The notes: generated from the letters alone by a model not told the origin. Counted from the stretch's first letter, positions 1 through 8,666 are shown. The stretch is 64,000 nucleotides of DNA from Bacteroidota bacterium (GCA_947475165.1 CANJLD010000007.1:1-64000); one strand, 5' to 3'. Program-made: numbers and translations.

Positions 1-1068
1 GGTATAATACTGGGTAATACCGGAAATGACAATAGTTATAATCAAACCAGTTCAACCAATAATTACAATACCGGTAATGATGCAGCCGATATTGCAAATG
101 CTGCGGCCGGGTTTATTGATATCCTCTCAGGAGGAAGCGGCTATGGCGGCACAGAAGCAGCAGGGTCTGGCGATGCCGATGATTTATTAAACACCACTGC
201 TACTATTTTACAAGGACTTTCTAGCCATGATAATGGAGGCGCAATTTCAGCTCCGTCAAATAATCAGCCCAATTATAGTGCAGGCAGTAATAACAACACT
301 GCCAATGTAGTAAACTTTGCAAATGAACTAGTTAATGGATTAGGAGGCAGTGGATTAAGCGGCCTTTCGAATTTTGCAGGAAATACAGGTATTGTAAATG
401 GGCTAGGTTCTATAGGTTCACTATTAGGTTTGTTAGACCAGTCCGATGCTCAGTCAGAACAATACCGCCAGGCAGAGCTGCTACGTCAGCAGCAGCTTGA
501 GGCTATTCGCCAGCGCGAAGAAAATGAAAGAAGAGAGCGATTGCGGATTATTAATAACCGCAAAGCAGTTATTAGTAATATACCTGCCGCAAAAATACCG
601 CAAACCTATCCGGCAAGTACCGGTAACGAGATTTATTTCTTTGCTTATTACACGACTACTTCCAGCCTGGAAAGCAACAATCCTGAAGTAAATATTTCGA
701 ATGTATTTACGGTAAACAAATACTCTGACGGAAGCTGGCCGCTATTACCGCGGCTTACCGAAAAGGTTGCCAATAACACAAAAATTTCAGCAGTGCAATT
801 GTATGGCTATTTTGCCAACAGGCAAGAAGCCGAAACAGGCCGGAATAATCTGATTAATCAGGCTAGGTCTGCAGGAATTAATGCTACCGGTATTCAATAT
901 GTAGATAAGGGTGCAACGGCAAGCAACAAAGGCAACTCTGGAAGCTCGGATTTTTGGGAAACAGGGTATAAAAAACAAAATATTCCAGCTACCGATGGCA
1001 ACCCTGTTAAGGACGAAAAACCAGCCAAGCCGGCTCTGGACTTTTGGGACAACCCGGTAAAGCCATAG
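1..1068 (+). CDS. Asn/Gly/Ser-rich protein, 5' end outside window
   Basis: The reading frame is open from the first base, so this is the C-terminal 355 residues of a longer protein. Roughly residues 1-140 of the visible part are rich in Asn, Gly and Ser, with several short NTGN-like stretches, suggesting a flexible or secreted region. It is followed by a charged Glu/Arg/Gln helix (about residues 155-185, QREENERRERLR) and then a folded-looking segment of about 110 residues with alternating hydrophobic and aromatic positions, ending in a Lys/Pro-rich tail (DFWDNPVKP). The downstream TPR gene starts 44 bp later on the same strand, so the two are probably co-transcribed. I do not recognise the family; its true start and any signal peptide lie upstream. 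Confidence 0.7.
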   Translation, partial: GIILGNTGNDNSYNQTSSTNNYNTGNDAADIANAAAGFIDILSGGSGYGGTEAAGSGDADDLLNTTATILQGLSSHDNGGAISAPSNNQPNYSAGSNNNTANVVNFANELVNGLGGSGLSGLSNFAGNTGIVNGLGSIGSLLGLLDQSDAQSEQYRQAELLRQQQLEAIRQREENERRERLRIINNRKAVISNIPAAKIPQTYPASTGNEIYFFAYYTTTSSLESNNPEVNISNVFTVNKYSDGSWPLLPRLTEKVANNTKISAVQLYGYFANRQEAETGRNNLINQARSAGINATGIQYVDKGATASNKGNSGSSDFWETGYKKQNIPATDGNPVKDEKPAKPALDFWDNPVKP

Positions 1069-1112
1069 ATGAAAATTGTATAAAACAACACTAACCAAAC
1101 AAAATAAAACAT

Positions 1113-2267
1113 ATGAAGAAGCTGCTTTTTTTATTGTTAACCGCCCTTGCTTTAACCACCAGTGCACAGGATAAAGGTCTGCAGGCCAGTGTATATTACA
1201 ACAAAGCAGAAGCTGCTTACAATAATGGTTCATATGACGAAGCAGTAAGCAACCTTAAGCTAGCAGAAAATACCCTGGGGCAAACCAACCCCAAAATTCT
1301 GTACTTGCTTATTCAAACGCTTAATCAGGTAACCAAAACATATCCTTCGCGCATACCGGAACTTAAACTGGCTCTGTCTAAATTTTTTCAGATAGTTGAC
1401 TCAAAAACTTACCCGGCTGAAAAGTATCTGGAGATTACCACCATAGATATTGACCTGAAAGACCGTGAGCGCAAAATGCTGGAAAAGGAGAAAATGGAGG
1501 AACAGTTTTTCGAAAAGGTTAAAGCCTCTACCGATGACTATACGCTGGAAAGTTTCATGAGTATTTACCCCAACTCTAAATACATGCCTCAGTTGCGCGA
1601 CCGTATTAATGCCTTAGAGCAAAAAAAACAACAGCAAAAGGTGGTAGAACAAAAAAAGAGTGAGGAGAAAGCTAAGAGCGTTAACCCCAGTGGGTTTTAT
1701 CTAAATATGGGCTTTGCCCTGCAAACACTTAACCAATTAAAAAACGGACCATTAGCTGTAAGTTTTCTAGCTAAAGGAGTATCATTTGATATTGGAAACC
1801 TGCATTTTGGATACAAAAGTGTAGGGCGTAAATTCCGGGTTGGTTTCAACATTACCTATATCAACTATACTTTTGCCATGTCGCCAAAGTATAATTACTA
1901 CAAGTATAACATCGACAATGGTTATTATGACGCTAAAAACGACCATGCTGTTATGCATACGCTTCAGTTTATGAAAATGGGTCCGGTCTTTTCTATTGAC
2001 CTAGCAAAAGGTCAGCACTACTTGTATATATCCCCACAGATAGGTGGAACCTTTATTGCGGGCACTGTGCCCAACTTACTTGGCAGCCACTCTACCATAA
2101 ACAAAATACTCAGCCTAGGGGCTACACCATCTATACGCATAGAATACCTTTATCGTAAATTATTTATAGGAATTCGTTATCAGTATAACATAGCGGTGGA
2201 TATTAAACACCAGGGGTTATTTGGCAGCAACCAAATAATTGTACCAAGCATAGGCGTAAAGTTCTAA
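1113..2267 (+). CDS. TPR-like N-terminus plus predicted outer-membrane beta-barrel
   Basis: A 384-residue protein with a Sec signal peptide (MKKLLFLLLTALALTTSAQ). Residues 25-160 are helical with a TPR-like pattern (YYNKAEAAYNNGSYDEAVSNL), then a Lys/Gln/Glu-rich linker around 160-190. From about residue 195 to the end the sequence alternates aromatic and polar residues in strand-length blocks and ends in Phe (VGVKF-type end), as in small Bacteroidota outer-membrane barrels. It sits 44 bp after the Asn-rich gene and 41 bp before a lipoprotein gene, suggesting an operon for an envelope structure. The inference is an outer-membrane anchored protein with a periplasmic TPR arm. No named family is recognised. 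Confidence 0.75.
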   Translation: MKKLLFLLLTALALTTSAQDKGLQASVYYNKAEAAYNNGSYDEAVSNLKLAENTLGQTNPKILYLLIQTLNQVTKTYPSRIPELKLALSKFFQIVDSKTYPAEKYLEITTIDIDLKDRERKMLEKEKMEEQFFEKVKASTDDYTLESFMSIYPNSKYMPQLRDRINALEQKKQQQKVVEQKKSEEKAKSVNPSGFYLNMGFALQTLNQLKNGPLAVSFLAKGVSFDIGNLHFGYKSVGRKFRVGFNITYINYTFAMSPKYNYYKYNIDNGYYDAKNDHAVMHTLQFMKMGPVFSIDLAKGQHYLYISPQIGGTFIAGTVPNLLGSHSTINKILSLGATPSIRIEYLYRKLFIGIRYQYNIAVDIKHQGLFGSNQIIVPSIGVKF

Positions 2268-2308
2268 GCAATAAAATTTAAAACCAAACAGTTCAAATAC
2301 TAAAACAT

Positions 2309-2656
2309 ATGGCTAAATATCTATTACTCGCTCTTGCTTTTTTTACCCTAACCATAAACTCGTGCAAAAAGGAAGGCTGCACCGATAAATACGCCTGCAA
2401 CTACGACCCAAGTGCCGGCAAGGATGACGGCACCTGCAATTTCAGCTGCTATGGTACAAACGGAGGCAACTGCAATGTGCAACAATGGACTGGTACAAAT
2501 CCTTCGTGTAACCCAGCCCTCGGTGCTCCAGTGCCTGGAGGATGCTGCCCTTACAGCTCCCCTTATGCCTGTACAAGTTCCAACTATTGTTATGCTACCT
2601 GCGAAGAAGCACGGCTTGACTGCGGAGGCGATATAATTTACCGGGCTAATTTTTAA
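2309..2656 (+). CDS. Cys-rich lipoprotein
   Basis: A 115-residue protein with a hydrophobic signal and a lipobox ending INSC at Cys19, followed by KKEG, so it is predicted to be lipidated. The mature part begins with a motif of the kind CTDxxACNYDPSAxxDDGTC, which recurs in Bacteroidota secreted proteins as a short disulfide-linked module. More than ten further Cys residues follow, with Gly, Pro and Tyr, indicating a small disulfide-stabilised extracytoplasmic domain. Same strand and close spacing to the TPR/barrel gene upstream and the DUF1573 gene downstream. Function is unknown; a structural or binding role at the outer membrane is only an inference. Confidence 0.75.
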   Translation: MAKYLLLALAFFTLTINSCKKEGCTDKYACNYDPSAGKDDGTCNFSCYGTNGGNCNVQQWTGTNPSCNPALGAPVPGGCCPYSSPYACTSSNYCYATCEEARLDCGGDIIYRANF

Positions 2657-2676
2657 GCCCTTTTAAGAATGCAACT

Positions 2677-3189
2677 TTGAAACCTGTATTAATACCACTA
2701 TGGACAATTACTCTATGCCTGTTAATTATTACGGGCACAGAGTTTTATCGATTATTTAACAGCAGCAATAACTACGCGCAGCCATATGGCAATGCCGAGC
2801 AGGCTCATTTTAAGAGCATGCCCGACCTGCCTGTAACAGCCGTGTTTTTTAAAAAGCAGGCGCACGATTTCGGCATCATACCGGATAACCAGAAAGTATA
2901 CACGCATTTTGAATTTACCAATGCAGGTAAAGAACCACTGGTGATTATAGGTGCCGAAGGTAGCTGTGGTTGCACCGTGCCAACCTGGCCCAAACAAAGT
3001 ATTGCCCCCGGCAAAACCGGTTCTATTGAAGTGGCTTTTGACCCGAATGGGAAAAGTGGAGAGCAAAGTAAGCTGGTAACCATAACTGCCAATACGAGCC
3101 CCAGAACAACTGTTTTAACTGTTAAAGCAAACATCATAAAGCTAAATGGCGTTGAATCCCATCGCGGTTTTGACGGTTTAGGGGATTAA
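2677..3189 (+). CDS. DUF1573 domain protein
   Basis: A 170-residue protein with one N-terminal membrane segment (residues 6-22) and a single DUF1573/ASH-type Ig-like domain from about residue 58. Family hallmarks are visible: HDFGIIPD, FEFTNAG, GSCGCTVPTWP and a late VAFDPNGKSG. The Gly-Ser-Cys-Gly-Cys-Thr core is the most conserved part of the family. The start is TTG: the only nearby ATG (2669) runs into a stop after three codons, and the chosen frame has a sensible membrane anchor. It lies 20 bp after the Cys-rich lipoprotein gene and probably ends that operon. DUF1573 proteins are abundant extracytoplasmic proteins of Bacteroidota with no defined biochemical activity. Confidence 0.85.
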   Translation: MKPVLIPLWTITLCLLIITGTEFYRLFNSSNNYAQPYGNAEQAHFKSMPDLPVTAVFFKKQAHDFGIIPDNQKVYTHFEFTNAGKEPLVIIGAEGSCGCTVPTWPKQSIAPGKTGSIEVAFDPNGKSGEQSKLVTITANTSPRTTVLTVKANIIKLNGVESHRGFDGLGD

Positions 3190-3595
3190 TCTACCACTTA
3201 TAAGCATTTAAAGAGCTGAAATTAGAAGGGTATTGTAGCCAGATTGCAAAATCAAGGCAATTATTACCTACACTCCCGTTAGTGTAGAATTATGGGCAAC
3301 CACAAAAAAACTGATGCAGATAATAGCCACCCACAATGTGGTAGCTGCCGTTTATCAATGAGGTAATGTGCTAATAACCTACTTTACGGACCTTGCAGAA
3401 ATACTAAATAAGGACGGCAAACCATTTAGTTGTAACATTAAAAGTTCGCACAGGTTTATTTTACAGATTACGCATTAGCTAGGTTTAATAAAAAGATTTT
3501 TTTTGGGTACCGATGCTCATTACCCTAGTAATCTTTGTTCGTTTAAACATACAGAACCCTTTCAAAAGAATATAATAACCGGTAAACAATTTACT
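3190..3595. other. intergenic region with one short hairpin
   Basis: No convincing reading frame is present. A CTACACT/AGTGTAG inverted repeat with a six-base loop lies at 3268-3287 and could be a weak terminator for the upstream operon, although it has no T tract. The rest is unremarkable A+T-rich sequence. A T-rich run ending in TTTG at about 3505 and AATCTTTG at 3530-3537 resemble a loose Bacteroidota promoter, but the spacing (24 bases) is longer than usual. Confidence 0.4.
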
Positions 3596-3814
3596 ATGAA
3601 ATCGACAGAAATATACCGCTACTACGTTGCGCTTATTACTACCGCAGCTTTCACCTTTGGTTTAATGTTTAACCAGCTTACCGGCTTTCAGCCAACCGCG
3701 CAGGTAAGCAAAGCTACCATACTTTCGCTGCTGGTATCGTTTATCTGCCTTATAAAAATGCTGGGTAACAGTTACCATCAAAAAAAGGAGCAGGAAGAAT
3801 TGAGCAAACGCTGA
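3596..3814 (+). CDS. small two-helix membrane protein
   Basis: A 72-residue protein starting MKSTEIYRYY, with two predicted membrane helices (about residues 9-27 and 38-58) and a basic/acidic tail ending KKEQEELSKR. An upstream in-frame ATG at 3503 exists, but the added 31 residues are polar and unlike a leader, so the internal ATG at 3596 is preferred. It lies ahead of a second tiny membrane protein (3857-3949) on the same strand. The family is not recognised and no function is proposed. Confidence 0.55.
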   Translation: MKSTEIYRYYVALITTAAFTFGLMFNQLTGFQPTAQVSKATILSLLVSFICLIKMLGNSYHQKKEQEELSKR

Positions 3815-3856
3815 AAGCTGCCACCTCATATTTGAATTTAAACCCCTCGCTAAGCC

Positions 3857-3949
3857 ATGAAACAAAGCGACTATGACTTTATTATACTTTTACTGCTGAT
3901 ATTGCTTTTTAATATCTGCTTCTACCTGGCCACTACTATTTACCGGTAA
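3857..3949 (+). CDS. 30-residue single-helix membrane peptide
   Basis: A short frame starting MKQSDYDF and ending TIYR. The central 19 or so residues are almost entirely hydrophobic (IILLLLILLFNICFYL), flanked by an acidic N-terminus and a basic C-terminus, which is the usual layout of a small inner-membrane peptide. It follows the 72-residue membrane protein by 42 bp. It is short enough to arise by chance; the clean helix and the neighbouring membrane gene are the only support. Confidence 0.4.
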   Translation: MKQSDYDFIILLLLILLFNICFYLATTIYR

Positions 3950-4111
3950 GCACTACCCGCCATTTGCTGTAAACTGATAAACGGGGTCTTTGCAAACTAA
4001 ATAATGAGCACATCTTCCAATTCCTTACTATAAAATATTGTTGCTTTTTCGTGTTCTTGTTTTGAGCAACAAGGGTGTTATTCTGCAGAGTAGCTCCAGA
4101 GATGGAGCGAC

Positions 4112-6106
4112 CTATTTTTTTCTTATTTCCCGCAGGTTAATTGTAAAATAGAAGGTAGTCCCCTTGCCTAATTCACTTTCGGCCCATATACGGCCATTAT
4201 GCCTTTCTATTATCCGTTTAACGTGCGCTAGGCCAATCCCCATTCCTTCTACCTCCGACTGCTGATGAAGACGTTGAAACAGGGCAAATATCTTATCGTA
4301 ATATTTCATGTCAAAGCCCACTCCATTATCGCGTACATAGTAAACCGTTTCTCCTTCTTTTTCCATTTCACCTAATTCTACATATATGTCTTTCTTTGGT
4401 ATTGAATACTTAATGGCGTTGGATACCAAGTTTTCAACTACTGCACCCATTAAAGATTTATCGGCTGTTACGGAAGATGTAATGTTATTTGCAAAGGTGT
4501 AATGAATTTGGGGGTAGTTATTGATATACAGATTAAATGCTTTGTCAAACTCCTCTCTTAGTGAAAATTCAGAAACAGATAGCTCTTGTCTGCCGTATTT
4601 TGCCACCGCCAGCATGGCGTTAATACGTTCGTTTAGCACAGCAACCGAACTCTCGATATACGTAAAGTGTTCCTGCGCCCCTTCCTTGTCATCTTTTATA
4701 ACTGCCCTTTTCAATAGCCCGGTAAACGAGCTTATTTGCCTTACCGGTGCTTTTAGATCGTGAGAGATAGAGTAAGCAAAACTTTCAAGGCCGGCATTCG
4801 AATCTTTTAGTTCTCTGACCCTTTTTTCAATTTCAAGCTCTAAGTTTTTATTATTTTCTATTAAATCTTCCCGGCTTTTCGCTAAATTAAGTTGGGTAGA
4901 ATGAAGTTCGGTAATATCCACCGCATACCCTACCACTGTTTGTTTATCGGCAAAAGCGTGCATACGCCTTTCTTTGTATTTCGCTTCTCCGGTTTTGGCT
5001 ATCTGTTTATCCAGCCATACTAAATCCTTGCCCGAATTAAGCACCTGATTAAACGCATCTCGTCTTTGTTGCGCAAAAGAGGCAGGCAGGCCTTTTAAAG
5101 CGGCATAATCAAAATCATCTTTCCCTACCATCCACTCTCTCAGCGTATTATCAGCAATAGCCTCCTTATTTATAAAAGCATACTTATGGTTTTTATCAAA
5201 CACGGCAATATCAAGAGGAATATTATGAAGAATATTTTCGTAAAAATTCTTCTGATTCATTAGATTTTTTTCAGCCTCATACTCTTTTGTAATATCGTGC
5301 CTTATAGAAACATACTCGTAGTTATTATCTTGGGTAGGAAAAGGTACAATGGTAGAATCTACCCAGTAAAAATTTCCGTTTTTAGCTTTGTTCCTGAGAA
5401 TGCCCTTCCAGGTTTTGCCGCTGCTGATGGTTTTCCATAAGTCTTTAAAAAATTGCTTGTCGTGGTAGCCGGAGTTAACCAAGGCATGGCTTTGGTTCAG
5501 TAACTCATTGGCCGTATAACCCGATATGTGGCAGAAGTTTTCGTTTACATAGTTTATTATGCCTTTATGGTCGGTTACCGATACAAGTGACGAAGCATTA
5601 ATAGCCTCTTTAAAAATATTTATAAGCTTTCCAGAGCTTTCTTCTGCTTTTTGAAGACTGTTTATTTGTGTTACATCTCTAAAATGCGTATCAATCATGT
5701 ATAGCTGGTCGTTTTTAAACGTTACATTAACCCTGCCCTCAATTTGTACTTCTTTACCGCTTTTGCTAATGAGGGAATAGGCAATAGGTATATCGTTTTC
5801 GGTTTGCTGTAATGAGCCAAAAAAAGTAGTGCAGTGCTCCATACAGCGGGGGTGTATGTAATTAAAAATGGGGGTTAGTATTACCTCATCTAAGGTGTAT
5901 TCCATTTTGTTTAACCAGGTGCGGTTGGCAAAAAGCATATTACCCATACCGTCAAGCTTGGTAATTAAATCAGATGTTCGATCCAGTAACGAACGGTACA
6001 TCGCGTTGCTTTCTTGTAGCTCAATAGCCTTTTGCAGGGCTTGTGTATCAACATTTATCCCGTTCTTTTTTATTTGCTCTTTAAGTGCTGAACGGTTGTT
6101 TTTCAT
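4112..6106 (-). CDS. PAS-PAS-PAS sensor histidine kinase, soluble
   Basis: A 664-residue cytoplasmic histidine kinase with no membrane segment or signal peptide. Three PAS-type sensory domains occupy about residues 35-150, 165-280 and 285-400; the second has the FCHISGYTANELL and WVDSTIVPF signatures of redox- or light-type PAS folds. A short coiled coil (401-440) leads to the HisKA domain with phosphoacceptor His449 (AYSISHDLKAP). The ATPase domain has N box NLVSNAIKYS (559-568), G1 DNGVGFD (593-599) and G2 GMGIGLAH (621-628), so the catalytic core looks intact. The H-box and ATPase motifs resemble the phytochrome-like HisKA group. No response regulator or receiver domain is encoded nearby, so the partner must be elsewhere. 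The signal is unknown. Confidence 0.9.
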   Translation of the reverse strand: MKNNRSALKEQIKKNGINVDTQALQKAIELQESNAMYRSLLDRTSDLITKLDGMGNMLFANRTWLNKMEYTLDEVILTPIFNYIHPRCMEHCTTFFGSLQQTENDIPIAYSLISKSGKEVQIEGRVNVTFKNDQLYMIDTHFRDVTQINSLQKAEESSGKLINIFKEAINASSLVSVTDHKGIINYVNENFCHISGYTANELLNQSHALVNSGYHDKQFFKDLWKTISSGKTWKGILRNKAKNGNFYWVDSTIVPFPTQDNNYEYVSIRHDITKEYEAEKNLMNQKNFYENILHNIPLDIAVFDKNHKYAFINKEAIADNTLREWMVGKDDFDYAALKGLPASFAQQRRDAFNQVLNSGKDLVWLDKQIAKTGEAKYKERRMHAFADKQTVVGYAVDITELHSTQLNLAKSREDLIENNKNLELEIEKRVRELKDSNAGLESFAYSISHDLKAPVRQISSFTGLLKRAVIKDDKEGAQEHFTYIESSVAVLNERINAMLAVAKYGRQELSVSEFSLREEFDKAFNLYINNYPQIHYTFANNITSSVTADKSLMGAVVENLVSNAIKYSIPKKDIYVELGEMEKEGETVYYVRDNGVGFDMKYYDKIFALFQRLHQQSEVEGMGIGLAHVKRIIERHNGRIWAESELGKGTTFYFTINLREIRKK

Positions 6107-6447
6107 GTATTGAATTATAGATAATAAACAGTCACTTAAAATATCAACCGCCCGCTTCTTGTTGCTCTATCTAGAACTTGTGCAATTACTATAAAACCCA
6201 CTGCGGCTGCAATAGGTATATATACTCATTTCAGGGTTTCGTTGCCTGTGGCCAGGCATGGCAGATGCACGCCATTCAAACTTTAAATAAACCATGCCCC
6301 AACAAACTACAACAGCCGTGTAATATTACCCGGCTGTTGGTTTTTCTTCCCCGGTCTGTCGCAGACGACCCTGAGGCAAGTAAAGGGTAGACCCTAATAA
6401 GCGCAGGGTTCTTTTGTTTACGCGAGGGGTAGAGCGGAAAGCCCGCA
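6107..6447. other. intergenic region with a near-perfect palindrome
   Basis: No supportable gene. At 6311-6338 AACAGCCG and CGGCTGTT flank a core that contains the perfect palindrome GTAATATTAC, giving a 28-base near-perfect hairpin followed on the plus strand by GGTTTTT, so it could act as an intrinsic terminator. There is no obvious plus-strand gene for it to end, consistent with this being the edge of a degraded region. Confidence 0.45.
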
Positions 6448-6601
6448 GCGGTTTTGTAAACAGACCACCCCGCCAAAAACCAGACCGCCCAAGTTGCTGG
6501 ATGCCAAGCATCAGGAGCTGTATGAAGAACTGCTGGCAGCCAAAAATGACATTATAGCCTTGCAGCAGGAGCAGCTAAAAAACAAAGGAAAGCGCGGCTG
6601 A
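6448..6601 (+). pseudogene. C-terminal remnant of a coiled, possibly HTH-type regulator
   Basis: An open frame without a start codon that ends at 6599-6601. Its last 35 or so codons read as a clean amphipathic helix (LLDAKHQELYEELLAAKND then IIALQQEQL) and finish in a basic tail. This pattern resembles the C-terminal helix of short XRE-type regulators common in Bacteroidota, but without the DNA-binding part that assignment is weak. The upstream codons are Pro/Arg-rich and not protein-like, so I read this as the 3' end of a gene whose front was lost. Confidence 0.35.
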
Positions 6602-6647
6602 CCGCATTTTTGGCTGCTTAAAACCAGGCTTTTACGCAAAGCGTACT

Positions 6648-6683
6648 AAAAACATTGTACATGGTTCCATGTACAATGTTTTT
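6648..6683. repeat. perfect 17-bp-arm palindrome
   Basis: The left arm AAAAACATTGTACATGG and its exact reverse complement are separated by only TT, giving a 36-base perfect inverted repeat. Transcribed from either strand it would fold as a long hairpin flanked by an A or U tract. It immediately precedes the 21-bp tandem array at 6680-6847 and overlaps its first bases. Confidence 0.85.
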
Positions 6684-6847
6684 GGAACCAAAAAAGCTGA
6701 ACTTGGTTCTGCTTTTGAAGTTTTTAGAACAACAAACTTCGAATGTGGTTCTGCTTTTGAAGTTTTTAGAACTACAAACTTCGAATGTGGTTGTGTTTAC
6801 GAAGTTTTTAGAAGAGAAAAAGTTGGAGGAGGTTGTGAAGTAGGAAA
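6680..6847. repeat. tandem array A, eight 21-bp units
   Basis: Eight consecutive 21-bp blocks can be marked without gaps. They alternate between a TTTTAGAAC-type block and an ATGTGGTTCT-type block, so the larger period is 42 bp. The two block types carry AGAAC and GTTCT, which are inverted copies, so a transcript could fold on itself. Because 21 is a multiple of three, the array is open in two plus-strand frames (6655-6843 and 6669-6851), but the translations are only the repeat and I do not call them genes. Confidence 0.8.
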
Positions 6848-7154
6848 TTGAGGTAGGGGGGGCGGACGGGTGAAAAAGAGGTTTGGTGTTAAATTGGAAA
6901 GGAAGTTCAGACTTGGGAATAATAGTTGTTGGTGACGCATCGCGGTACCGATGCTAAAACACCAACAACGGCATAACTGCTAAAAAATCATCAGCAGGCT
7001 AACCGCAAAAGCCGCCAGCTATTAAGCTGCGCCTGTAGGAGCAGTTAGAGTTAAATTGGCAAGTGGTGTAGCGCACCCCTAGTTGCCCTAAAATTGAGTA
7101 CGCCTGCCTATTTAAAACCCAAAAATGTTACTTTTTTGTGCTTAAATTCCAGCT
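6848..7154. other. intergenic region with a two-tier palindrome
   Basis: No gene is seen. At 6925-6969 outer arms GTTGTTGGTG and CACCAACAAC enclose an inner stem GCATCG/CGATGC. The right arm is followed by GGCATAA, which also follows the right arm of the related element at 8910-8950. The rest shows no recognisable structure. Confidence 0.6.
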
Positions 7155-7277
7155 ATGAAAAATATAGTTACCGTAATTCAGCGGGACACTACCAAATTTT
7201 ATTTAAAGGCAACTCTCCTTTCAGTGGCTATATCCGTAGCCGTGTTTCTGGTTTACGAACTCACCAACTTTGTTTAG
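7155..7277 (+). CDS. possible 40-residue membrane peptide
   Basis: A frame starting MKNIVTVIQRD and containing one hydrophobic segment of about 16 residues (ATLLSVAISVAVFLVY). It has a basic cytoplasmic-side N-terminus and a short C-terminus. It lies alone in a region otherwise full of repeats and gene remnants. The overlapping longer frame at 7094-7336 has no protein-like features. Kept as a tentative small protein only. Confidence 0.3.
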   Translation: MKNIVTVIQRDTTKFYLKATLLSVAISVAVFLVYELTNFV

Positions 7278-7668
7278 AGCAGTTTCAAAAAATAAAGCCT
7301 GCTGTTTCATACCTATCAAAACGGGAGATTATGTAAGCCTGCCGTTTAGCTTTTATAGCCCTTTGCCTAAAAAATAAGTACCCCTACCTAATTACCGCTA
7401 TATTTGCCAGCATTAACTTCGTATACCATTTCCGTTGCTGTAAATAATTGGTCGCTTTAAAACCAAGCGGCCCGTTTTACAAAGCAACAAGATTTGTGTT
7501 ATAACCAAGAATAAACCACACCAACAAAGGAGGGTTGCACGTTATAAATAGCCTGCAGCTTATAAAACAAAAACGGTTTCTTTTTGTTGAAAAACATTGA
7601 AATGCAGCGGAAGGATTACAAGTAAACGGTAATCGGGCTAATACTTTTTTTACTTTAAACTATTAAAA
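7278..7668. other. intergenic region upstream of the BLUF gene
   Basis: No reading frame or repeat can be supported. The sequence is A+T-rich, with a T-rich run (ACTTTTTTTACTTTAAAC) ending about 15 bases before the BLUF start, which may hold its promoter or leader, but no clear consensus box is present. Confidence 0.4.
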
Positions 7669-8103
7669 ATGCTTTATGAACTTATTTACCACAGCACCAC
7701 AGCCCGCAACTTTAATGTAAATGACATACCCGATATTTTAAAAAAGGCCAGAATCCACAACGCCCAAAACCAAATTACCGGCTGTTTAATTTACCACGAT
7801 GTTGAATTTTTGCAACTTATAGAAGGGCCTGAAGAGGCCATAAAGGATTTATACGCGCAAATACAGAAAGACCCCCGACATAGAAATGTTGAAGCCCTGG
7901 CACAAGGCCCTATAGAGGATCGGGCTTTTGACGATTGGGAAATGGCTTTTCATAACCTTGATAAAAAAATCCTATTGCAGCCTGGAAGAATAAGCCATAA
8001 ATCAATATTAGGCACTACCCGCTATATGAAAGACACCACCAGTGCCCGTTTTTTGTTTAAATTTTTAGCACAGGAAATACTCTCTACTTCGCCTTTTGTA
8101 TAA
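7669..8103 (+). CDS. BLUF-domain blue-light sensor, stand-alone
   Basis: A 144-residue protein that is one BLUF (FAD-binding blue-light sensor) domain of about 95 residues plus a helical C-terminus. The photocycle residues line up with those known for Rhodobacter AppA at a constant offset of 14: Tyr7 (LIYHS), Asn31 (IHNAQNQITG), Gln49 (EFLQLIEG) and Trp90 (FDDWEM), corresponding to AppA Tyr21, Asn45, Gln63 and Trp104. No effector domain such as EAL or cyclase is attached, so it is a short BLUF that must signal through a separate partner. The nearest signalling gene is the PAS histidine kinase at 4112-6106, about 1.6 kb away on the other strand; a link is only a possibility. It is the one clearly intact gene in a degraded zone. 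Confidence 0.93.
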   Translation: MLYELIYHSTTARNFNVNDIPDILKKARIHNAQNQITGCLIYHDVEFLQLIEGPEEAIKDLYAQIQKDPRHRNVEALAQGPIEDRAFDDWEMAFHNLDKKILLQPGRISHKSILGTTRYMKDTTSARFLFKFLAQEILSTSPFV

Positions 8104-8220
8104 ATTAGATATACTATTAAAGGTATTAATAGCAGGCCGGCTTTTTATTTTTAAAACTACTTAACCCCTGCCTGTTTTACAAAAGGTTTAATCGTTGTTC
8201 TTACATGTCAAAGTATACAC

Positions 8221-8298
8221 AAGAGTAAAATCAAACTTTTACTGTTTTTAATCGCAGCATCTACCTTGTATTATATCAGCACCTGTAAAAAAAAATAA
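8221..8298 (+). pseudogene. lipoprotein signal-peptide remnant
   Basis: A short frame reads KSKIKLLLFLIAASTLYYIS then TCKKK and a stop. This is a textbook lipoprotein signal (basic start, hydrophobic core, lipobox-like Cys followed by Lys) with nothing after it. No usable start codon lies in frame immediately upstream, and the stop follows a run of nine A bases, so the gene may have been lost through slippage or deletion. Read as the relic of a lipoprotein gene. Confidence 0.4.
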
Positions 8299-8600
8299 GA
8301 TGGCCAGTAACTGAACGTAGCGTTTCCGCAATTTCGAGTTACGCGTGAGTCACGCTTTTAATTTAAATTGGATGGGTAACATTTATTTTTTGAGGAAGCC
8401 AACGTTTAATGCTAACACAAAACTCTAAATTGATTGGTGCTATAAGGCAGTTAGTCCGACTGGCAGAATAGAATTTTGCTAATACCCAAATATCGAGCTC
8501 CACGCAAATATGATACAAGTTGCAAACTGCTTAATAAGGTATTAAAAGCGCGATAAAATTTATTCCGCAGATTTGCTTACCCGGTTTTATTTAATGCTGT
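8299..8600. other. intergenic region without recognised genes
   Basis: Nothing protein-like is seen on either strand. One 13-base palindrome with arms GCGTGA and TCACGC and a single central G lies near 8344. The segment separates the lipoprotein relic from the large palindrome at 8601-8649. Confidence 0.4.
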
Positions 8601-8649
8601 CGCGTTCCCGCATTAGTCCTCCGCTGGCGGAGGACAACGCGGGGACGCG
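8601..8649. repeat. large nested palindrome
   Basis: The inner stem GTCCTCCGC/GCGGAGGAC with a TG loop (8616-8635) is nested in outer arms CGCGTTCCCGC and GCGGGGACGCG, which match at 10 of 11 positions. The whole 49-base element can form one long cruciform. It lies just beyond the 3' end of the TonB-receptor remnant on the minus strand and is G+C-rich compared with its surroundings. Confidence 0.7.
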
Positions 8650-8666
8650 CCAAAATGCGTTTGTTT

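Noticed and set aside
6655-6851. Two overlapping frames across array A
   Set aside because: Both are open only because 21 is a multiple of three; no start signal or domain.
7094-7336. Plus-strand frame of 80 codons
   Set aside because: No domain, no hydrophobic pattern; a smaller membrane-like frame overlaps it and is only weakly supported itself.
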